Source: Hibiscus mutabilis (lineage: Eukaryota > Streptophyta > Magnoliopsida > Malvales > Malvaceae). From it: DNA of 64,000 nt. The notes under the pieces are model-generated. The model was not told the DNA's origin. It saw only the letters and a program-made list of their open reading frames with translations, and made no database searches. Made by a program: the position numbers and the translations under genes. The stretch lies in NCBI GenBank assembly GCA_019671005.1, contig CM033744.1:14128128-14192127 (forward strand), in the 5' to 3' direction. Positions 24,076-34,764 of the stretch are shown here, one piece after another (position 1 is the stretch's first letter; each line of letters starts with the position of its first letter).

Positions 24076-26260
24076 TGTAACACCATAAATTTGGGCTTAG
24101 ATGATAGATAGATAGATTAGACGGTTTGGGAGAATTGGATTAGGCAATTCGAGTTAGTTTCGAGAATTATATCTTATAAAATTGTTTTTTGCTAAAATAA
24201 AATATGGAAAAATGTTAGAAAATACTAAATTAATAAAGGAGATTTTTAATTACACAAATCATTTTCTCACGTAACTAATTTTTCTCTCAACTTTTCTCTC
24301 AAATTTCCCAGCATCCAAACTATAATTTTCTTTCTAAGATATCTAGGAATCAATCTATTTTGATTTCCTTTTGATTTCCTACTTGATTCCTTGATTTCTA
24401 CAACAAAATCTACTTGGATTTCAACCAATCTTTGCCAATTAAGGGAGAAATCAGCAATTAGAGGTGATTTTCGTTTCTCTCCTCTAATTAAAGGTTCTTT
24501 ATTGAAATTCCCAAGTTCTTGATCCTTTACAATTGATTTGTGTTATGGAATTATGATTAAAACATGAATATGATGATTTAATTGAGTTTTTATATAGAAA
24601 TTTGTTAAACACTATTTTGGATCTGTTTTGTATTGAATCAAATTGATTTAGATCCCTATTAAGATGTTTTCTAATGTTGTAAGAAGTGATTAATTAAAGG
24701 AATCCCGAAACCATGTGAATTACTAATTTTCTAGGTTGTTAATAGTCGGATTTTGAAGTGATCTTGGTGATGTAAGGTTGCTGGAGGTATAAGGACATTA
24801 TAAAGATGTTTTTGGATGTTAATTGAAGTTGTTAAGATGTTAGAATCAATAGGTTTTGGCTGGGCTTTGTCTAGTTGAAGTTTGGTGTTGATTTTGGTTG
24901 TTTTAGAGAGGCGTTTAGCAAAGTTGTGTTTGTTGGTTGCTGGAAATTAGAGACGCATGGAAGTGCATTAATCCTCTTTTTTGATTGGGTAAAGAAGGGG
25001 GGCTGAATCCTTTAGCTTTTGGAGAGGTTGCATAAGCATCGAAAGCTTGATTCTAGCAACGGCTAACGAGCTTCGGGTTGTTAGTGAGTGGAAACATATT
25101 TTACTGCTTTTAAAAGGTTTGAAGATGGTTGTTGGGAGTTTAGATTAAGTTTGAAACACTTATTTAAGCTCGGAAGTAAGTATTAGTTGAGCTCTCTCTC
25201 GTTTTTGATTTTGCAAAATATAATCTCATGCACATGTTTATAGATTTGATTGCTTACTATTATATGCATGTTTTAGAAATGAAAGATGTTGCGAATGATT
25301 ATACATGATGAGTTTTGAGTATGGCAAATGATTTATGAAAGAATGTTGGAAAACATGGTTTAATGTATTGGAAAAAAATTTGAATTGATGCATATGTAAA
25401 ACAGTAAGTTAATGTGGTTTCTATTGAGTACATTGGCAAGTGGCTGAGGTAAATGTTATTGGATATAGTTGGCTAGCCATAGGGTTTAAAGTGCACTATA
25501 GTAAGTCGCCTCATGTGTGTCGAGGGGTTAATTGTGTTGTTTTCTCCACCGTGGGAATCGCAACGGTCGAGGTGTTAATTGTGTCGTATTCTCCCGCTGG
25601 AGGATTGAGTATCACAATGGTTGAGGGGTTAAATGTGTCGTTTGCTCCCATTGTTGATTGTATACATCGTAATCGTTGAGGGGTTAAATGTGCCGTTTGC
25701 TCTGATTAGTTGTATGTTAAGTGGCCGAAGGAACCACTTGGGAAGTGTATCTGATGTGTTTTATAAGTTGGAAAGAAACTTGTTTTGTGTCACTTAAGTG
25801 CCAATATAAGAGATGATGTATCATGAGAAATGGATTATGTTTTGTATAATGTAGTTTATACATGAGATGCTCTTTAAGCTTTCTATTTAGAGATTTTGGC
25901 ATGTAAAGCTTAAATTGAGGTCTGTGATAGAATCCATGATACATGTGTTGCAAATGATTTAAATGTGAATTTGAAAGAGATTATGAAGGCATGAGATGTT
26001 TTAACATGAGACTTGTACTTTAGATATGAATTAAAATGGTTTTAAATGCATTGATGAGTGTTTTTGAGATTCCCTCACTAAGTTTATATCTTAGGCTCTC
26101 TTTTCTCATCAATGCAGAGAAATAGATTCTTTTGGACAGCGAGCAAGCAAGGGAAGGTCCAAGGATTGAAGTATTTTCAAGTATGGTTTTACAAATACAT
26201 AGTAGTAATAAGAGGCAATGTGAGTAAGTTGTAATTGGGAGGTTTATTTTGGATACTCCT
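24076..26260 (+). repeat. A2 LTR, left part
   Basis: The second copy of the long LTR, starting TGTAACACC. It aligns along its length with 19188-21600 but lacks about 90 bp near 24230 and about 130 bp elsewhere. It holds the same tandem repeat at 25518-25710. It is interrupted at 26260 by element B; the remainder is at 42852-43794. The bases at the break (CTCCT, 26256-26260) and at the resumption (CTCTA, 42852-42856) are an imperfect target duplication. Confidence 0.85.
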
Positions 26261-27884
26261 TGATAAGTGTGTAAAAGTACTGTTTTTCCTACCTTTTTTA
26301 CTCACATTATTGTTAGACTTAAGCTCATTTTAGTTGCATTTGTAGTCATTCATGCATAAATTCGTAGTTTTCTAGTTCAATGTGCTTGGCCGTGCATTTT
26401 ATTACTTTTGTAGAAAAAATACCAATCTTTAGCTTGTTTGTGAGCAGGACAAATTGCTGAGCCAATTGCCGAAGTCTGCCATGGCGTTAAAGGGATCAAA
26501 GTGGTTAGGATGTCCAACCGCCCAATTCAAATTCAAATGCAAAAGATAAATCCCCATTTTTTTATTTATCAGCTACATTATCTCCTACATTTAAAATTCA
26601 AAAATAGAAGCCCTATCTCCACCAAATTCTTACGCAACAAACTCTCATCCACACATATTTAAAGGATCGAAAAACATGAAGAAGGATTCAATTTTTGGGG
26701 AGAGGAAATTAGGTGAATCAGATCGAGAGGGAGAGATCAAGGGAAAGCTGATCGTGGGAGTGATCAGATTGAGGACCTCCTCTCCTCTCTTCTTTCATTT
26801 CTCTAATTGCACATCACCCTTCATGTTGGGGAAATATTTCTTTGTATTTTCTTTTCACCCAACCATGAACTAAACTAGATGGTTTAGGTTATTAGGTTTT
26901 GAGAGGATTTTGTATGGATGATTTGATTTTGGTTTAAAGTTAAATGCACAATGTTGATTCAATTCTTGTTCGTGTAAATTGAGTAGTTTAGAGATAAACA
27001 CTTGAGTGAGAATCATTTGTTGAAACTCAAATCCCTAAATTGGTGACATCACAAGGGAGAGCAAGACCAATGAAGGATACGTGAGAAGGAATCATTCTAA
27101 TAAAGTGACAGCCATTACAGGTTTCTCAACCGAGTTGATTTCCAAACATTACAATAGTTGATGGAGATCAACGGACTAAATTGAATCCGGGTTTCCTAAT
27201 GTTGCGAGAGCTGAAGGAAACCAATTCCCTCTTGAACCAGGTTTCTGAAAAGTGACAAAGTGAAGGAGCTTGGCAACGAGGAGAATTTCAAGCGGCTAAT
27301 AAGAGTTTAAGGAAATACAGTGTTCATTCTTGGTAAAGTAATGTGTGACAGACGTATCACCAGGATTTGCACAAGCTTCAGCCCTTCAAGTTAGAAATAA
27401 CATGAAGGTAGTGAAGAACACTCTGCAAAGCATTGGAGACACGATTGGCTTGCCATGGCATCGTACTTGCCAGGGCAACCATTTGCCGAGAACAGTCCTA
27501 CTCCGACTCAACCACTTGCAATTGCATTTCACTGGTTAGAGAGAGTCCTACTTCCAGCAAACTATTTTCCTGGGCAATTACTTGCCACGGGAATCTACTT
27601 GCCTCCAGCATTCAACTTGCCAAAGCAACTCATCTGGCATACTTTCAATCCTAATAATCCAACCAACTCTCTCATTGATTACTTCGTTTCCTTTACAATC
27701 TTTAGTTATTTGTTTTATTTTTCTACCACCATCTATCATCAAAACTATTCTTTTATTCAGTGCAAGGAGTTAAGAGTCCAAGTCTTTCAGACCAGTCCCT
27801 GTGGAGACGATACTCTATATTCATCACTTTATTACTTGCGATGTGTTTGCTTTCACATTTGCGTGGCACTCAAAACATGCAACA
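26261..27884 (+). repeat. B 5' LTR
   Basis: 1624 bp, starting TGATAAGTGTGTAAAAG and ending CATGCAACA; repeated at 41202-42851. A TATTTAAA box lies near 26657. Near the right end, palindromic TTGCC/GGCAA sites occur (27451, 27467) with several half-sites to 27620. Open frames of 60-190 codons here are not conserved in the other LTR and are rejected as genes. Confidence 0.9.
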
Positions 27885-27890
27885 AGTTTT

Positions 27891-27911
27891 TAGCGCCGTT
27901 GCCGGGGACCG
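27891..27911 (+). promoter_or_regulatory. B primer-binding site (Asp tRNA type)
   Basis: TAGCGCCGTTGCCGGGGACCG differs in two positions from the complement of the plant aspartate tRNA 3' end (TGGCGCCGTTGCCGGGGATCG). It starts six bases after the LTR end. Asp priming is typical of Athila and related elements. Confidence 0.88.
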
Positions 27912-28017
27912 GCAATAGCGATTTCATCCCTAATTTCTTGCATCATTTATTTATTTTGTTTTCTAGTTTATTCTATTTGTTTCAAGTGGCTAACACCCTT
28001 TGGTTTTGCATTTGTGT

Positions 28018-29279
28018 ATGACCAGGACAAGACCAACTGTACAAGACTATCCACTTGAACCTGAGATTGAACGTGTACTCCGTAAGAGAAGAAGAGAAAT
28101 ATGCACAGTTATGGCAGATCCAATTGCCAATGGCAATCAAAATGCCGTGGCAGAAGGCAATGCGACCGTAGCAGATCAACCAGTTCGAGTACGAAACAGA
28201 CCCATTCGAGATCACTTACTACCAGACCTTGGTAATCTCAATCTAGGAATTGCTACTCCTGAGATTCAAGCCGCAAACTTTGAATTGAATCCCGTAATGT
28301 TCAATATGCTAAATTCAATTGGGCAATTTGGCGGCTCAGCAAATGATGATGTCGGGCAACATCTAAGATCTTTCTTAGAAGTTTGCGATTCTTTCAAACA
28401 ATAAGTAGTCCATGAGGATGTCCTTAGACTTAGACTTTTTCTCTATTAATTGAGGGATAGGGCAAGAACATGGTTCAACAGCATATCACCAGGCACTCTA
28501 GAATCTTGGACAGATCTATGCCGAAGTTTCCTTGTCAGGTACAATTCTACTAGCAAGACAGATAAATTGCTTAATGATATCACTTCTTTCCATAAAGCAG
28601 ATGACGAATCTATGTATGAGGCTTGGGATCGTTACAAAGAGCTTCTTCACAAGTGTCTCATGAACGAATTCTGAGAATGGTTAGTGATGTTCTACAATGG
28701 AGTCAACGCACCAACGAGGATGATGCTAGATGCTTCGACAAATGGAGCACTCCTAGATAAATCACCAGAGAAAGCGCTTGAGATTCATGATAGACTTGCC
28801 AACAATGAATATCAATTTCCAACCGCTAGTAGGGGTCAGGCAAGGCGATATACCATGGCAATTGAGCTTGATCCAACTGACTCTATCTCAGTACAATTGG
28901 CCGCATTAACCAATATGGTTAAGAATCTTCAGCGTCCCAACAACACACAGGAAGTAAAGTAGATTCATCTTGTGATTTTTGTAATGATAACCATGATTCT
29001 TTTGAGTGTCCACATAACTCATAAACTATTTTTTACATTGGAAACTACAACAGAAACAACAATCCATACTCCAACACATATAATTTGGGATGGAAGCAAC
29101 ATCCAAACTTCTCATTGAATAATCAAAATGGCTACAACAATACATCTTGACAGAATACTAAAGCATCAGGATTCCAACAGAATATGCCACGGTAATAGAA
29201 CCAATTACCGTATCAACAATCAACAACTAGTTCTTTGGAAATCACTCTCAATGATTTTATGCTTAAAACTTAATCTAAT
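28018..29279 (+). pseudogene. B gag
   Basis: The start at 28018 (M-T-R) is chosen because D and E have the same M-T-R-A-R start in the same context after the primer-binding site; an ATG at 28000 is in frame but less conserved. The reading continues in one frame to 28962 with stops at 28402, about 28447 and 28672. The gag domain carries L-R-D-R-A-R-T-W-F, then F-x-x-R-Y, then a D-D-E-S-M-Y-E-A-W segment. A CX2CX3HX4C knuckle lies at 28971-29009, one frame off. Gag would form the particle and bind RNA. The segment P-I-A-N-G-N near 28124 is encoded by one of the family's TTGCC/GGCAA palindromes (with a three-base centre). Confidence 0.83.
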
Positions 29280-30779
29280 ATGGCTGAAACTAGCAATTTC
29301 ATGAAAAAGATTGACTCTTTTATGAATAGGACTGAAATTTGGATGCAGAGTCAAGAAGCAGCGATTAAATTACTTGAGACACATGTTGGACAGTTTGCCC
29401 AAATCTTGAGCTCTAGGCCACAAGGGAGTTTACCCAACAATACTGAAGTTGCCCGAGGCACTGTCCATGAGCTGTGTAAAGTCATCACCACTAGAAGTGG
29501 AGCAAAGACAAGCAATGAACCTACCCAACCTGAGGAGAATGAGCCATTGATCAATAAAAGACATTTGGAGGATACCAAGGCAAATCCGTCTGCCACAGCA
29601 ACCATACCACCGGTGATTTCCCAGGCAAATTCACATGTCGCGGCAAGTTCAACTATTACAGCTAATCCACCCGAGATAAGTAAAGACAAAGAGAACAAAC
29701 CGCCATCACTATTTCCACAAAGGTTAAAGAAGCAGAAAAATGAGTACCAGTTTAAGAAGTTCCTTGACATTTTTAAACAAGTTCACATCAACTTACCACT
29801 GGTTAAGGCAATCGAGCAGATGTCAAATTACGCCAAGTTCCTTAAAGAGATCGTATCAAAGCGTAAGAGGTTGAGGGAGTTTGAGACAGTTGCCTTGATA
29901 GAAAGATGTATGGCTCTGTTACACAACCAATTGCCTCCTAAACTTAAAGATCCAGGCAGTTTCACAATACCATGTTCCATTGGCGAGCATTATATCGGAA
30001 AAGCTCTATGTGACCTTGGAGCAAGCCTAAATATTATGCCCAAATCTGTGTTTCAAGGATTAGGCATAGGCAAGGCGAGACCCACCACAGTCATGCTACA
30101 GTTTGCCGATAGATCATATATGCATCTCGAGGGGAAAATCAAAGATATTCTCGTAAGAGTTGATAATTTTATTTTTCCTGTTAACTTTATTGTTTTGGAT
30201 TCTAAAGTAGATGAGTTTGCACCCATCATCCTTGGGAGACCGTTCTTAGAAACGGGAAGGACTTTGATCGATGTTGAGAGAGGAGAACTTAACATGAGGG
30301 TAAATGAGCAGCAAGTTACAGTCAGCGTGTTCAAAACACTCCAGCACGTGGATGACCCAGAAGAATGCCAAGCAATAGAAGCCACGACAAAGTTCAACTT
30401 CGATGTAGAGGACTATTGCCTTGGCAATTCTCTTGCCAATTCTGAAATAAAAGAGACAGAGGAGACTAAGCTAAACACTATAGAGCAACATGAGGTAAAT
30501 TGGGTTGTGAATCAACCGGGTAAGAGTTTTGAATCCCTTGATTTTTCAAATATAGAATTTAAACTTGAGAAACCTTCCATTGAGCAACCCCCTATTTTAG
30601 AATTAAAACCTTTGCCAGAACAATTAAAGTATGCTTATCTGGGAGAAGGCGATACCTTGCCCATAATTATTTTTTCTAAGTTACAGCCTGAACAGGAACA
30701 AAAATTGATCGATGTATCAATGCTGCACAAAAAGGCAATAGGTTGGACAATAGCGAATCTGAAGGGATCAACCCAGTAG
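29280..30779 (+). CDS. B gag C-terminus plus protease (499-codon open frame)
   Basis: The longest open frame of element B. It begins inside gag (charged region with Q-x-x-Q-x-G-Q-F-A), has a basic linker at about residues 145-210, then the protease: C-D-L-G-A-S with the catalytic Asp at about residue 245, a flap-like region, and I-I-L-G-R-P-F at about residue 316. A connector toward RT carries P-P-I-L-E-L-K-P-L-P. The D-L-G-A-S form instead of D-T/S-G is characteristic of Athila-type proteases. The true start is upstream in gag, so the ATG at 29280 is only where the open frame begins. It ends at 30779 by a frameshift into the RT frame, which overlaps from 30743. TTGCCTTGGCAA at 30416-30427 encodes C-L-G-N. 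Confidence 0.85.
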   Translation: MAETSNFMKKIDSFMNRTEIWMQSQEAAIKLLETHVGQFAQILSSRPQGSLPNNTEVARGTVHELCKVITTRSGAKTSNEPTQPEENEPLINKRHLEDTKANPSATATIPPVISQANSHVAASSTITANPPEISKDKENKPPSLFPQRLKKQKNEYQFKKFLDIFKQVHINLPLVKAIEQMSNYAKFLKEIVSKRKRLREFETVALIERCMALLHNQLPPKLKDPGSFTIPCSIGEHYIGKALCDLGASLNIMPKSVFQGLGIGKARPTTVMLQFADRSYMHLEGKIKDILVRVDNFIFPVNFIVLDSKVDEFAPIILGRPFLETGRTLIDVERGELNMRVNEQQVTVSVFKTLQHVDDPEECQAIEATTKFNFDVEDYCLGNSLANSEIKETEETKLNTIEQHEVNWVVNQPGKSFESLDFSNIEFKLEKPSIEQPPILELKPLPEQLKYAYLGEGDTLPIIIFSKLQPEQEQKLIDVSMLHKKAIGWTIANLKGSTQ

Positions 30780-31720
30780 TATGCACGCACAAGATCTTGT
30801 TAGAGGAGAGCCATAATAACTCCATTGAAGCCCAAATAAGACTTAACCCAGCCATGAAGCAAGTCGTGATGAAGGAAATCCTAAAGTGGCTAGACGTTGG
30901 TACCATATACCCTATCTTTGACAGCTCCTGGGTAAGTCCAGTACAATGTGTTCCAAAAAAGAGAGGTATAACTGTGGTAAGCAATGAAAACAATGAACTT
31001 ATTCTTAATAGGACTATCACAGGATAGAGGTTTTGCATGGACTATCGTATGTTAAATAAGTCTACTAGGAAAGATCATTTTCTTTTACCCTTTATTGATC
31101 AGATGCTTAACTGTCTTGCTGGAAAACCTTTTTATTGTTTTCTTGATGGATACTCAGGTTATAACCAAATTACCATAGCGCTAGAAGACCAGGATAAAAC
31201 CACCTTCACTTGCCTATTCGGCACATATGCATTTAGGAGAATGCCATTTGGACTTTGCAATGCACCAGCAACTTTTCAGAGGTGTATGATGGCAATTTTC
31301 TTAGATATGGTGCAGGATTTCCTTGAAATTTTTATGGATGACTTCTCAGTTTTTGGGGACAGCTTTGATAATTGCCTTGGCAATTTGGACAAAGTATTGA
31401 CACGATGTGAAGAATCCGACCTAGTGTTAAACTGGGAGAAATGCCATTTCATGGTGAATGAAGGCACCGTGTTGGGTCACAAGATCTTGCACAAGGGCAT
31501 AGAAGTGGATAAGGCAAAAGTGGATGTAATTGAAAAATTACCGCCACCAGACTCAGTCAAAAGAATCAGAAGTTTCCTTGGGCACGCAAGTTTTTACAGA
31601 AGGTTCATTCATAATTTTTCTAAAATCTCTAAACTCTGTGTAATTTGCTTGAACAAGATAGAGCTTTCTAGTTTGATGAATCTTATGCCACGACATTTGA
31701 GGAGTTAAAGCGGAGGCTTT
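30743..31720 (+). pseudogene. B reverse transcriptase
   Basis: The RT copies element RNA into DNA. The conserved order is visible: W-L-D-x-G-x-I-Y-P near the start (30890), V-x-C-V-P-K (30945), a C-M-D-Y-R segment at about 31036, F-L-D-G-Y-S-G-Y-N-Q at 31140, F-G-L-C-N-A-P-A-T-F-Q at about 31250, and the catalytic F-M-D-D with GAT GAC at 31337-31342. A TAG at 31025-31027 interrupts it just before the C-M-D-Y-R block. A frameshift near 31630 displaces the connection domain and leads to a stop at 31708. TTGCCTTGGCAA at 31372-31383 again encodes C-L-G-N. The catalytic aspartates are intact. Confidence 0.88.
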
Positions 31721-32178
31721 CCACGGCACCTATAGTTGTTCCACTAGATTGGACTTTTCCATTTGAACTAATGTGTGACGCAAGTGACTACGCAGTGGGA
31801 GCCGTCTTAGGTCAACGAAAAGGTAAAACTTTCCATGTGATATATTATGCTAGCAAAATACTTAACGATGCTCAATTGAACTACACCATTACGGAAAATG
31901 AATTGTTGGCAGTTATATTAGCATTTGACAAATTTATGCCTTATCTGATCGGTACGAAGGTAATTGTTCACACTGATCATTCAGTAATTAAGTACTTAAT
32001 TTCTAAAAAAGATGCTAAACCTCGTTTAATTCGCTGGATTTTGCTTTTACAAGAGTTTGATATAAAAGTTAAGGACATGAAAGGAACAAAAAACCAAGTT
32101 GCCGATCATTTATCCAGACATGAAGGGAGCAACAAAGATGATGACCACGTGGAGATTCATGACATGTTCCCGGAATAG
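31720..32178 (+). pseudogene. B RNase H domain
   Basis: The RNase H fold follows RT in a shifted frame: C-D-A-S-D (first catalytic Asp, about 31774), E-N-E-L-L-A-V (Glu, about 31900), H-T-D-H-S (Asp, about 31970) and V-A-D-H-L-S-R (last Asp, about 32101). All four acidic residues are present. The frame closes at 32178, 35 codons after V-A-D-H. In intact relatives integrase follows in the same polyprotein; here it does not. The role is removal of RNA from the RNA-DNA hybrid during reverse transcription. Confidence 0.87.
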
Positions 32179-32921
32179 CAGTTGTTAAGATTAAAGCACT
32201 ATGTTGGAAGCCATGTTGAGAGAGACAAGCTCACAATCTCCTTGGGAGATGCATGAAAATGCTCTCGCTAAGAATTTTTCATTTTTTGACTTGTTATTTT
32301 TGGATTTTTGTTATTTTAATTTGTTTTGTGATTTTTATTATTTATTTTGGTTATTTAAATTTTTGATTAGTTAGACTTTTTGGTTTTAAATTTTTAATTT
32401 TTAATTTTTGGTTAGTTAGGTTGTTTATTGTTTTTGAACTTTAAATTGTGTTATTTATATTTCTTTTTGGATTTTAAATTTGGATCTTTTATCTTTTTAT
32501 TTATCCATTTTTTTATTTTATTTTATTTTATTTTAATCTTTATCTTTTTCTTTTTTTAGGTCAAGAGTTTAAATTGGAGAAGAATTGAAGAAGTGTTGGG
32601 AGTTTTTTTTAAGAGAGATCAAAGGGCTGATAGGGTATTCTAAGTTTAAATACCTAATTCTGTTCAAACCCTAGAATTGTTTCATTTATTTTTCTACCCT
32701 AGCCGCAGCACTCTTCTCATTTCCACCATTATATGCTTTTCACCCATTGGTGAGACATCATTGAACCTTTCACATTTCCATCACTTGTCATTCATTTCAC
32801 CATTATAACACCAACGTTCCATCTCTCCCATTCATTTACTCTCTCACATTCACTTCACCTTCTTCCCACTTCTTTTTCTTCATTTTTGAATTTTTGAGTT
32901 TTTCTTTTCTTCATCGAAATC
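32179..32921 (+). other. Integrase-deleted, T-rich spacer before the extra ORF
   Basis: The position where integrase should be. After about 60 bp comes GGAGATGCATGAAAATGCTC, which in E and C lies after the end of pol, so integrase is cleanly missing. From about 32275 to 32560 the plus strand is a T-rich run ending TTTTTTTAGG, with AG at 32558-32559, a good splice-acceptor shape. 32563-32921 looks like an untranslated leader with CA- and TC-rich sequence. Confidence 0.65.
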
Positions 32922-33236
32922 ATGTCTACAAACCTCAAAACCATGGATGAAATTTGTCCCTTACGCATGCCACAACCATCATACCATAAGTTCACCACGA
33001 CGGCCGTGCAGAAGCTGTTCGAAGAAAAGTTTGCAACAAGACAAGTTTGGGAGAAGCAAGGCTTTGCCTATGACATGCCACACCCGAGTTTAGGTCTTGA
33101 AGAGTCAATATATGCCACGATCGAGAGTCATAAATGGCCAATATTCTATGAACAACCGGCTGGAGTGAACGTCTTCTGGGTATGAGAATTTTACTCTCAT
33201 GTTTCTAGTCCAGATAACTTGGTTGTAGTTGTACAT
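32922..33236 (+). pseudogene. B extra ORF, N-terminal part (plant retroelement 'transposase 32'-like)
   Basis: The ATG at 32922 follows the T-rich leader. The product is the N-terminal part of the extra protein found after pol in many Athila-type elements, matching the general look of the putative plant transposon protein domain (PF20167). That domain has an N-terminal F-x-x-x-x-A-x-x-x-x-E-K-x-F-x-x-R-x-V segment and then a W-P segment. Function is unknown; it is often called env-like by position. A TGA at 33183 interrupts it. The frame is then split by element C at 33239. The rest is at 39258-40387. Confidence 0.7.
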
Positions 33237-33238
33237 AG

Positions 33239-34764
33239 TGTTGCGCGTATTAAGTGCTAATCAAACGGTGTAAGTATACACATCGCAAGCAATAAAGTGA
33301 TATGATATCGAGTATCGTCTCCACAGGGATTGGTTTGGGCCACTTTGCTTAAGTTACTGCACTGTGAAAATAAAAACAATTGATAATAGAGGTTCTAATT
33401 AACGAGTAAACTAAGAGCAATAAACTGAAAGAATAGATGAAATCAAATAAGAGAGGGAATAGGTTAGGTTATCGTGAGTTGAGGAGTGATAGCCGATTGG
33501 ATCGGCTTGGTAAAATAGTGCAATGGCAACTCGGTTACCGTAGCAACTTGCGCAGCTAGGTTACCTTGGCAACTAATAGAACAGTTGCCAGGGCAATTGG
33601 CTGGGCAACTGCTTGGGCGACTGGGCAGCAACTTCAAGGTTCGAAGAGCATTCTTCAATGGTTTCTTCTTATCCCTAAATCGAAACTCTAGCTAGTTGTG
33701 CATGCCTTGCAATACATCCCTGCGTGAATCAAGGGTCAACAACAACCAATCTTGTACTCCTCTTAGCTGTTGAAATCCTTAACTTATTCCTAAGCTGGAT
33801 TAATCTTCACCATCGATAGATTGAATAAAGACCATACTCATTCATTTCTTGAATCTAACTCTCCCGATATTAGATAAATATATAGAATTACGAGATCCTC
33901 TCTCAATTCACTCGCAAAAAAGAATAAAAACCAAGAATGAAACCTTGAATTGAAAGTGCAAACTCTTATTACCTAAACAAAATTCAATTGTACTCACAAC
34001 CACAAAAACACAATAACCCCAACCAATCAAGTTAGTTAATGGTTGGGTTCAAAAGATATACAAAGAATAACCCCCAAACCATGAATCTAATAGAAGCAAA
34101 GAAGAAGAAGAAATCGATCATCCCTATTTGGAAACTCTCCTCTTCAATCGAACTCTCCCCATTGCCCTCCTTGAGTTTGACGGCTTGGTCTCCTTTAAAT
34201 AGGAGATGGCTAGGTCAAAGTCCTTCTTGAGGAGGAAGTTAAGTTGGAATTAAATACTTTAAAAGAATATAATTCTTTATTATATTTAAATTCCTTCTAG
34301 ATCTTCTCCTATCTTTATGGGGTTTAATTTCTCTTTGACCTCTTCAGGGAAATCAAACTCCTTTGGGATTTAACTTTGCTCCACGTTATCTTGGGCTTAT
34401 CTAGTCATCAATTTTGACTGCCATATTATCTTATCCCTTATCGACAATTGCCCTGGCAACTAGCTAGGCATCTCCTTCATGCATTGCCCTGGCAACTACG
34501 TCGACATCTCCTTCATGCACTGCCCTGGCAACTGTGTCGGCATCTCCTTCTTGTATTGCCCTGGCAACAGATTCTGCACACACAAAAACACACCAAAGCA
34601 GTATCTTTTTCCACAAAATTAAGCAAAATATGAAATCAAGCTTGTCCACCAAGGAAACAATGCAAACATGCATGAATGGCTAATAATGCAACTAATATGA
34701 GGCTAAGTCTAACAATAATATGAGTAAAAAGGGTAATAAAAATAGCACTTTTGAACACTTAACA
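33239..34764 (-). repeat. C 3' LTR
   Basis: 1526 bp, a copy of 37710-39257. In plus reading it starts TGTTGCGCG and ends CACTTAACA. It holds a cluster of TTGCC/GGCAA palindromes at 33534-33596 and a 36 bp tandem repeat built on the same palindrome at 34448-34567. Confidence 0.9.
34448..34567 (-). repeat. 36 bp minisatellite carrying TTGCC-CT-GGCAA, C 3' LTR
   Basis: The palindrome recurs at 34448, 34484, 34520 (one arm base changed) and 34556, exactly 36 bp apart, with CTCCTTCATGCA-type spacer between. The minus-strand reading is open and spells a 12-residue repeat, but it lies in an LTR and varies in copy number among LTRs, so it is not called a gene. Confidence 0.85.

Noticed and set aside
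27455..28021. 188-codon plus-strand open frame at the end of the B 5' LTR
   Set aside because: It lies across the LTR and primer-binding site, is not open at the same length in the 3' LTR, and has no domain; treated as chance.
29351..29770. Minus-strand frames opposite B gag-protease and RT (also 30053-30397 and 30676-31038)
   Set aside because: Shadows of the real plus-strand protease and RT frames, with no family features.
34464..34673. Minus-strand open frame with a 12-residue repeat in a C LTR (also near 38900 and 62046)
   Set aside because: The repeat is the 36 bp LTR minisatellite read in a frame without stops. Copy number varies between LTRs and no initiation context is conserved.
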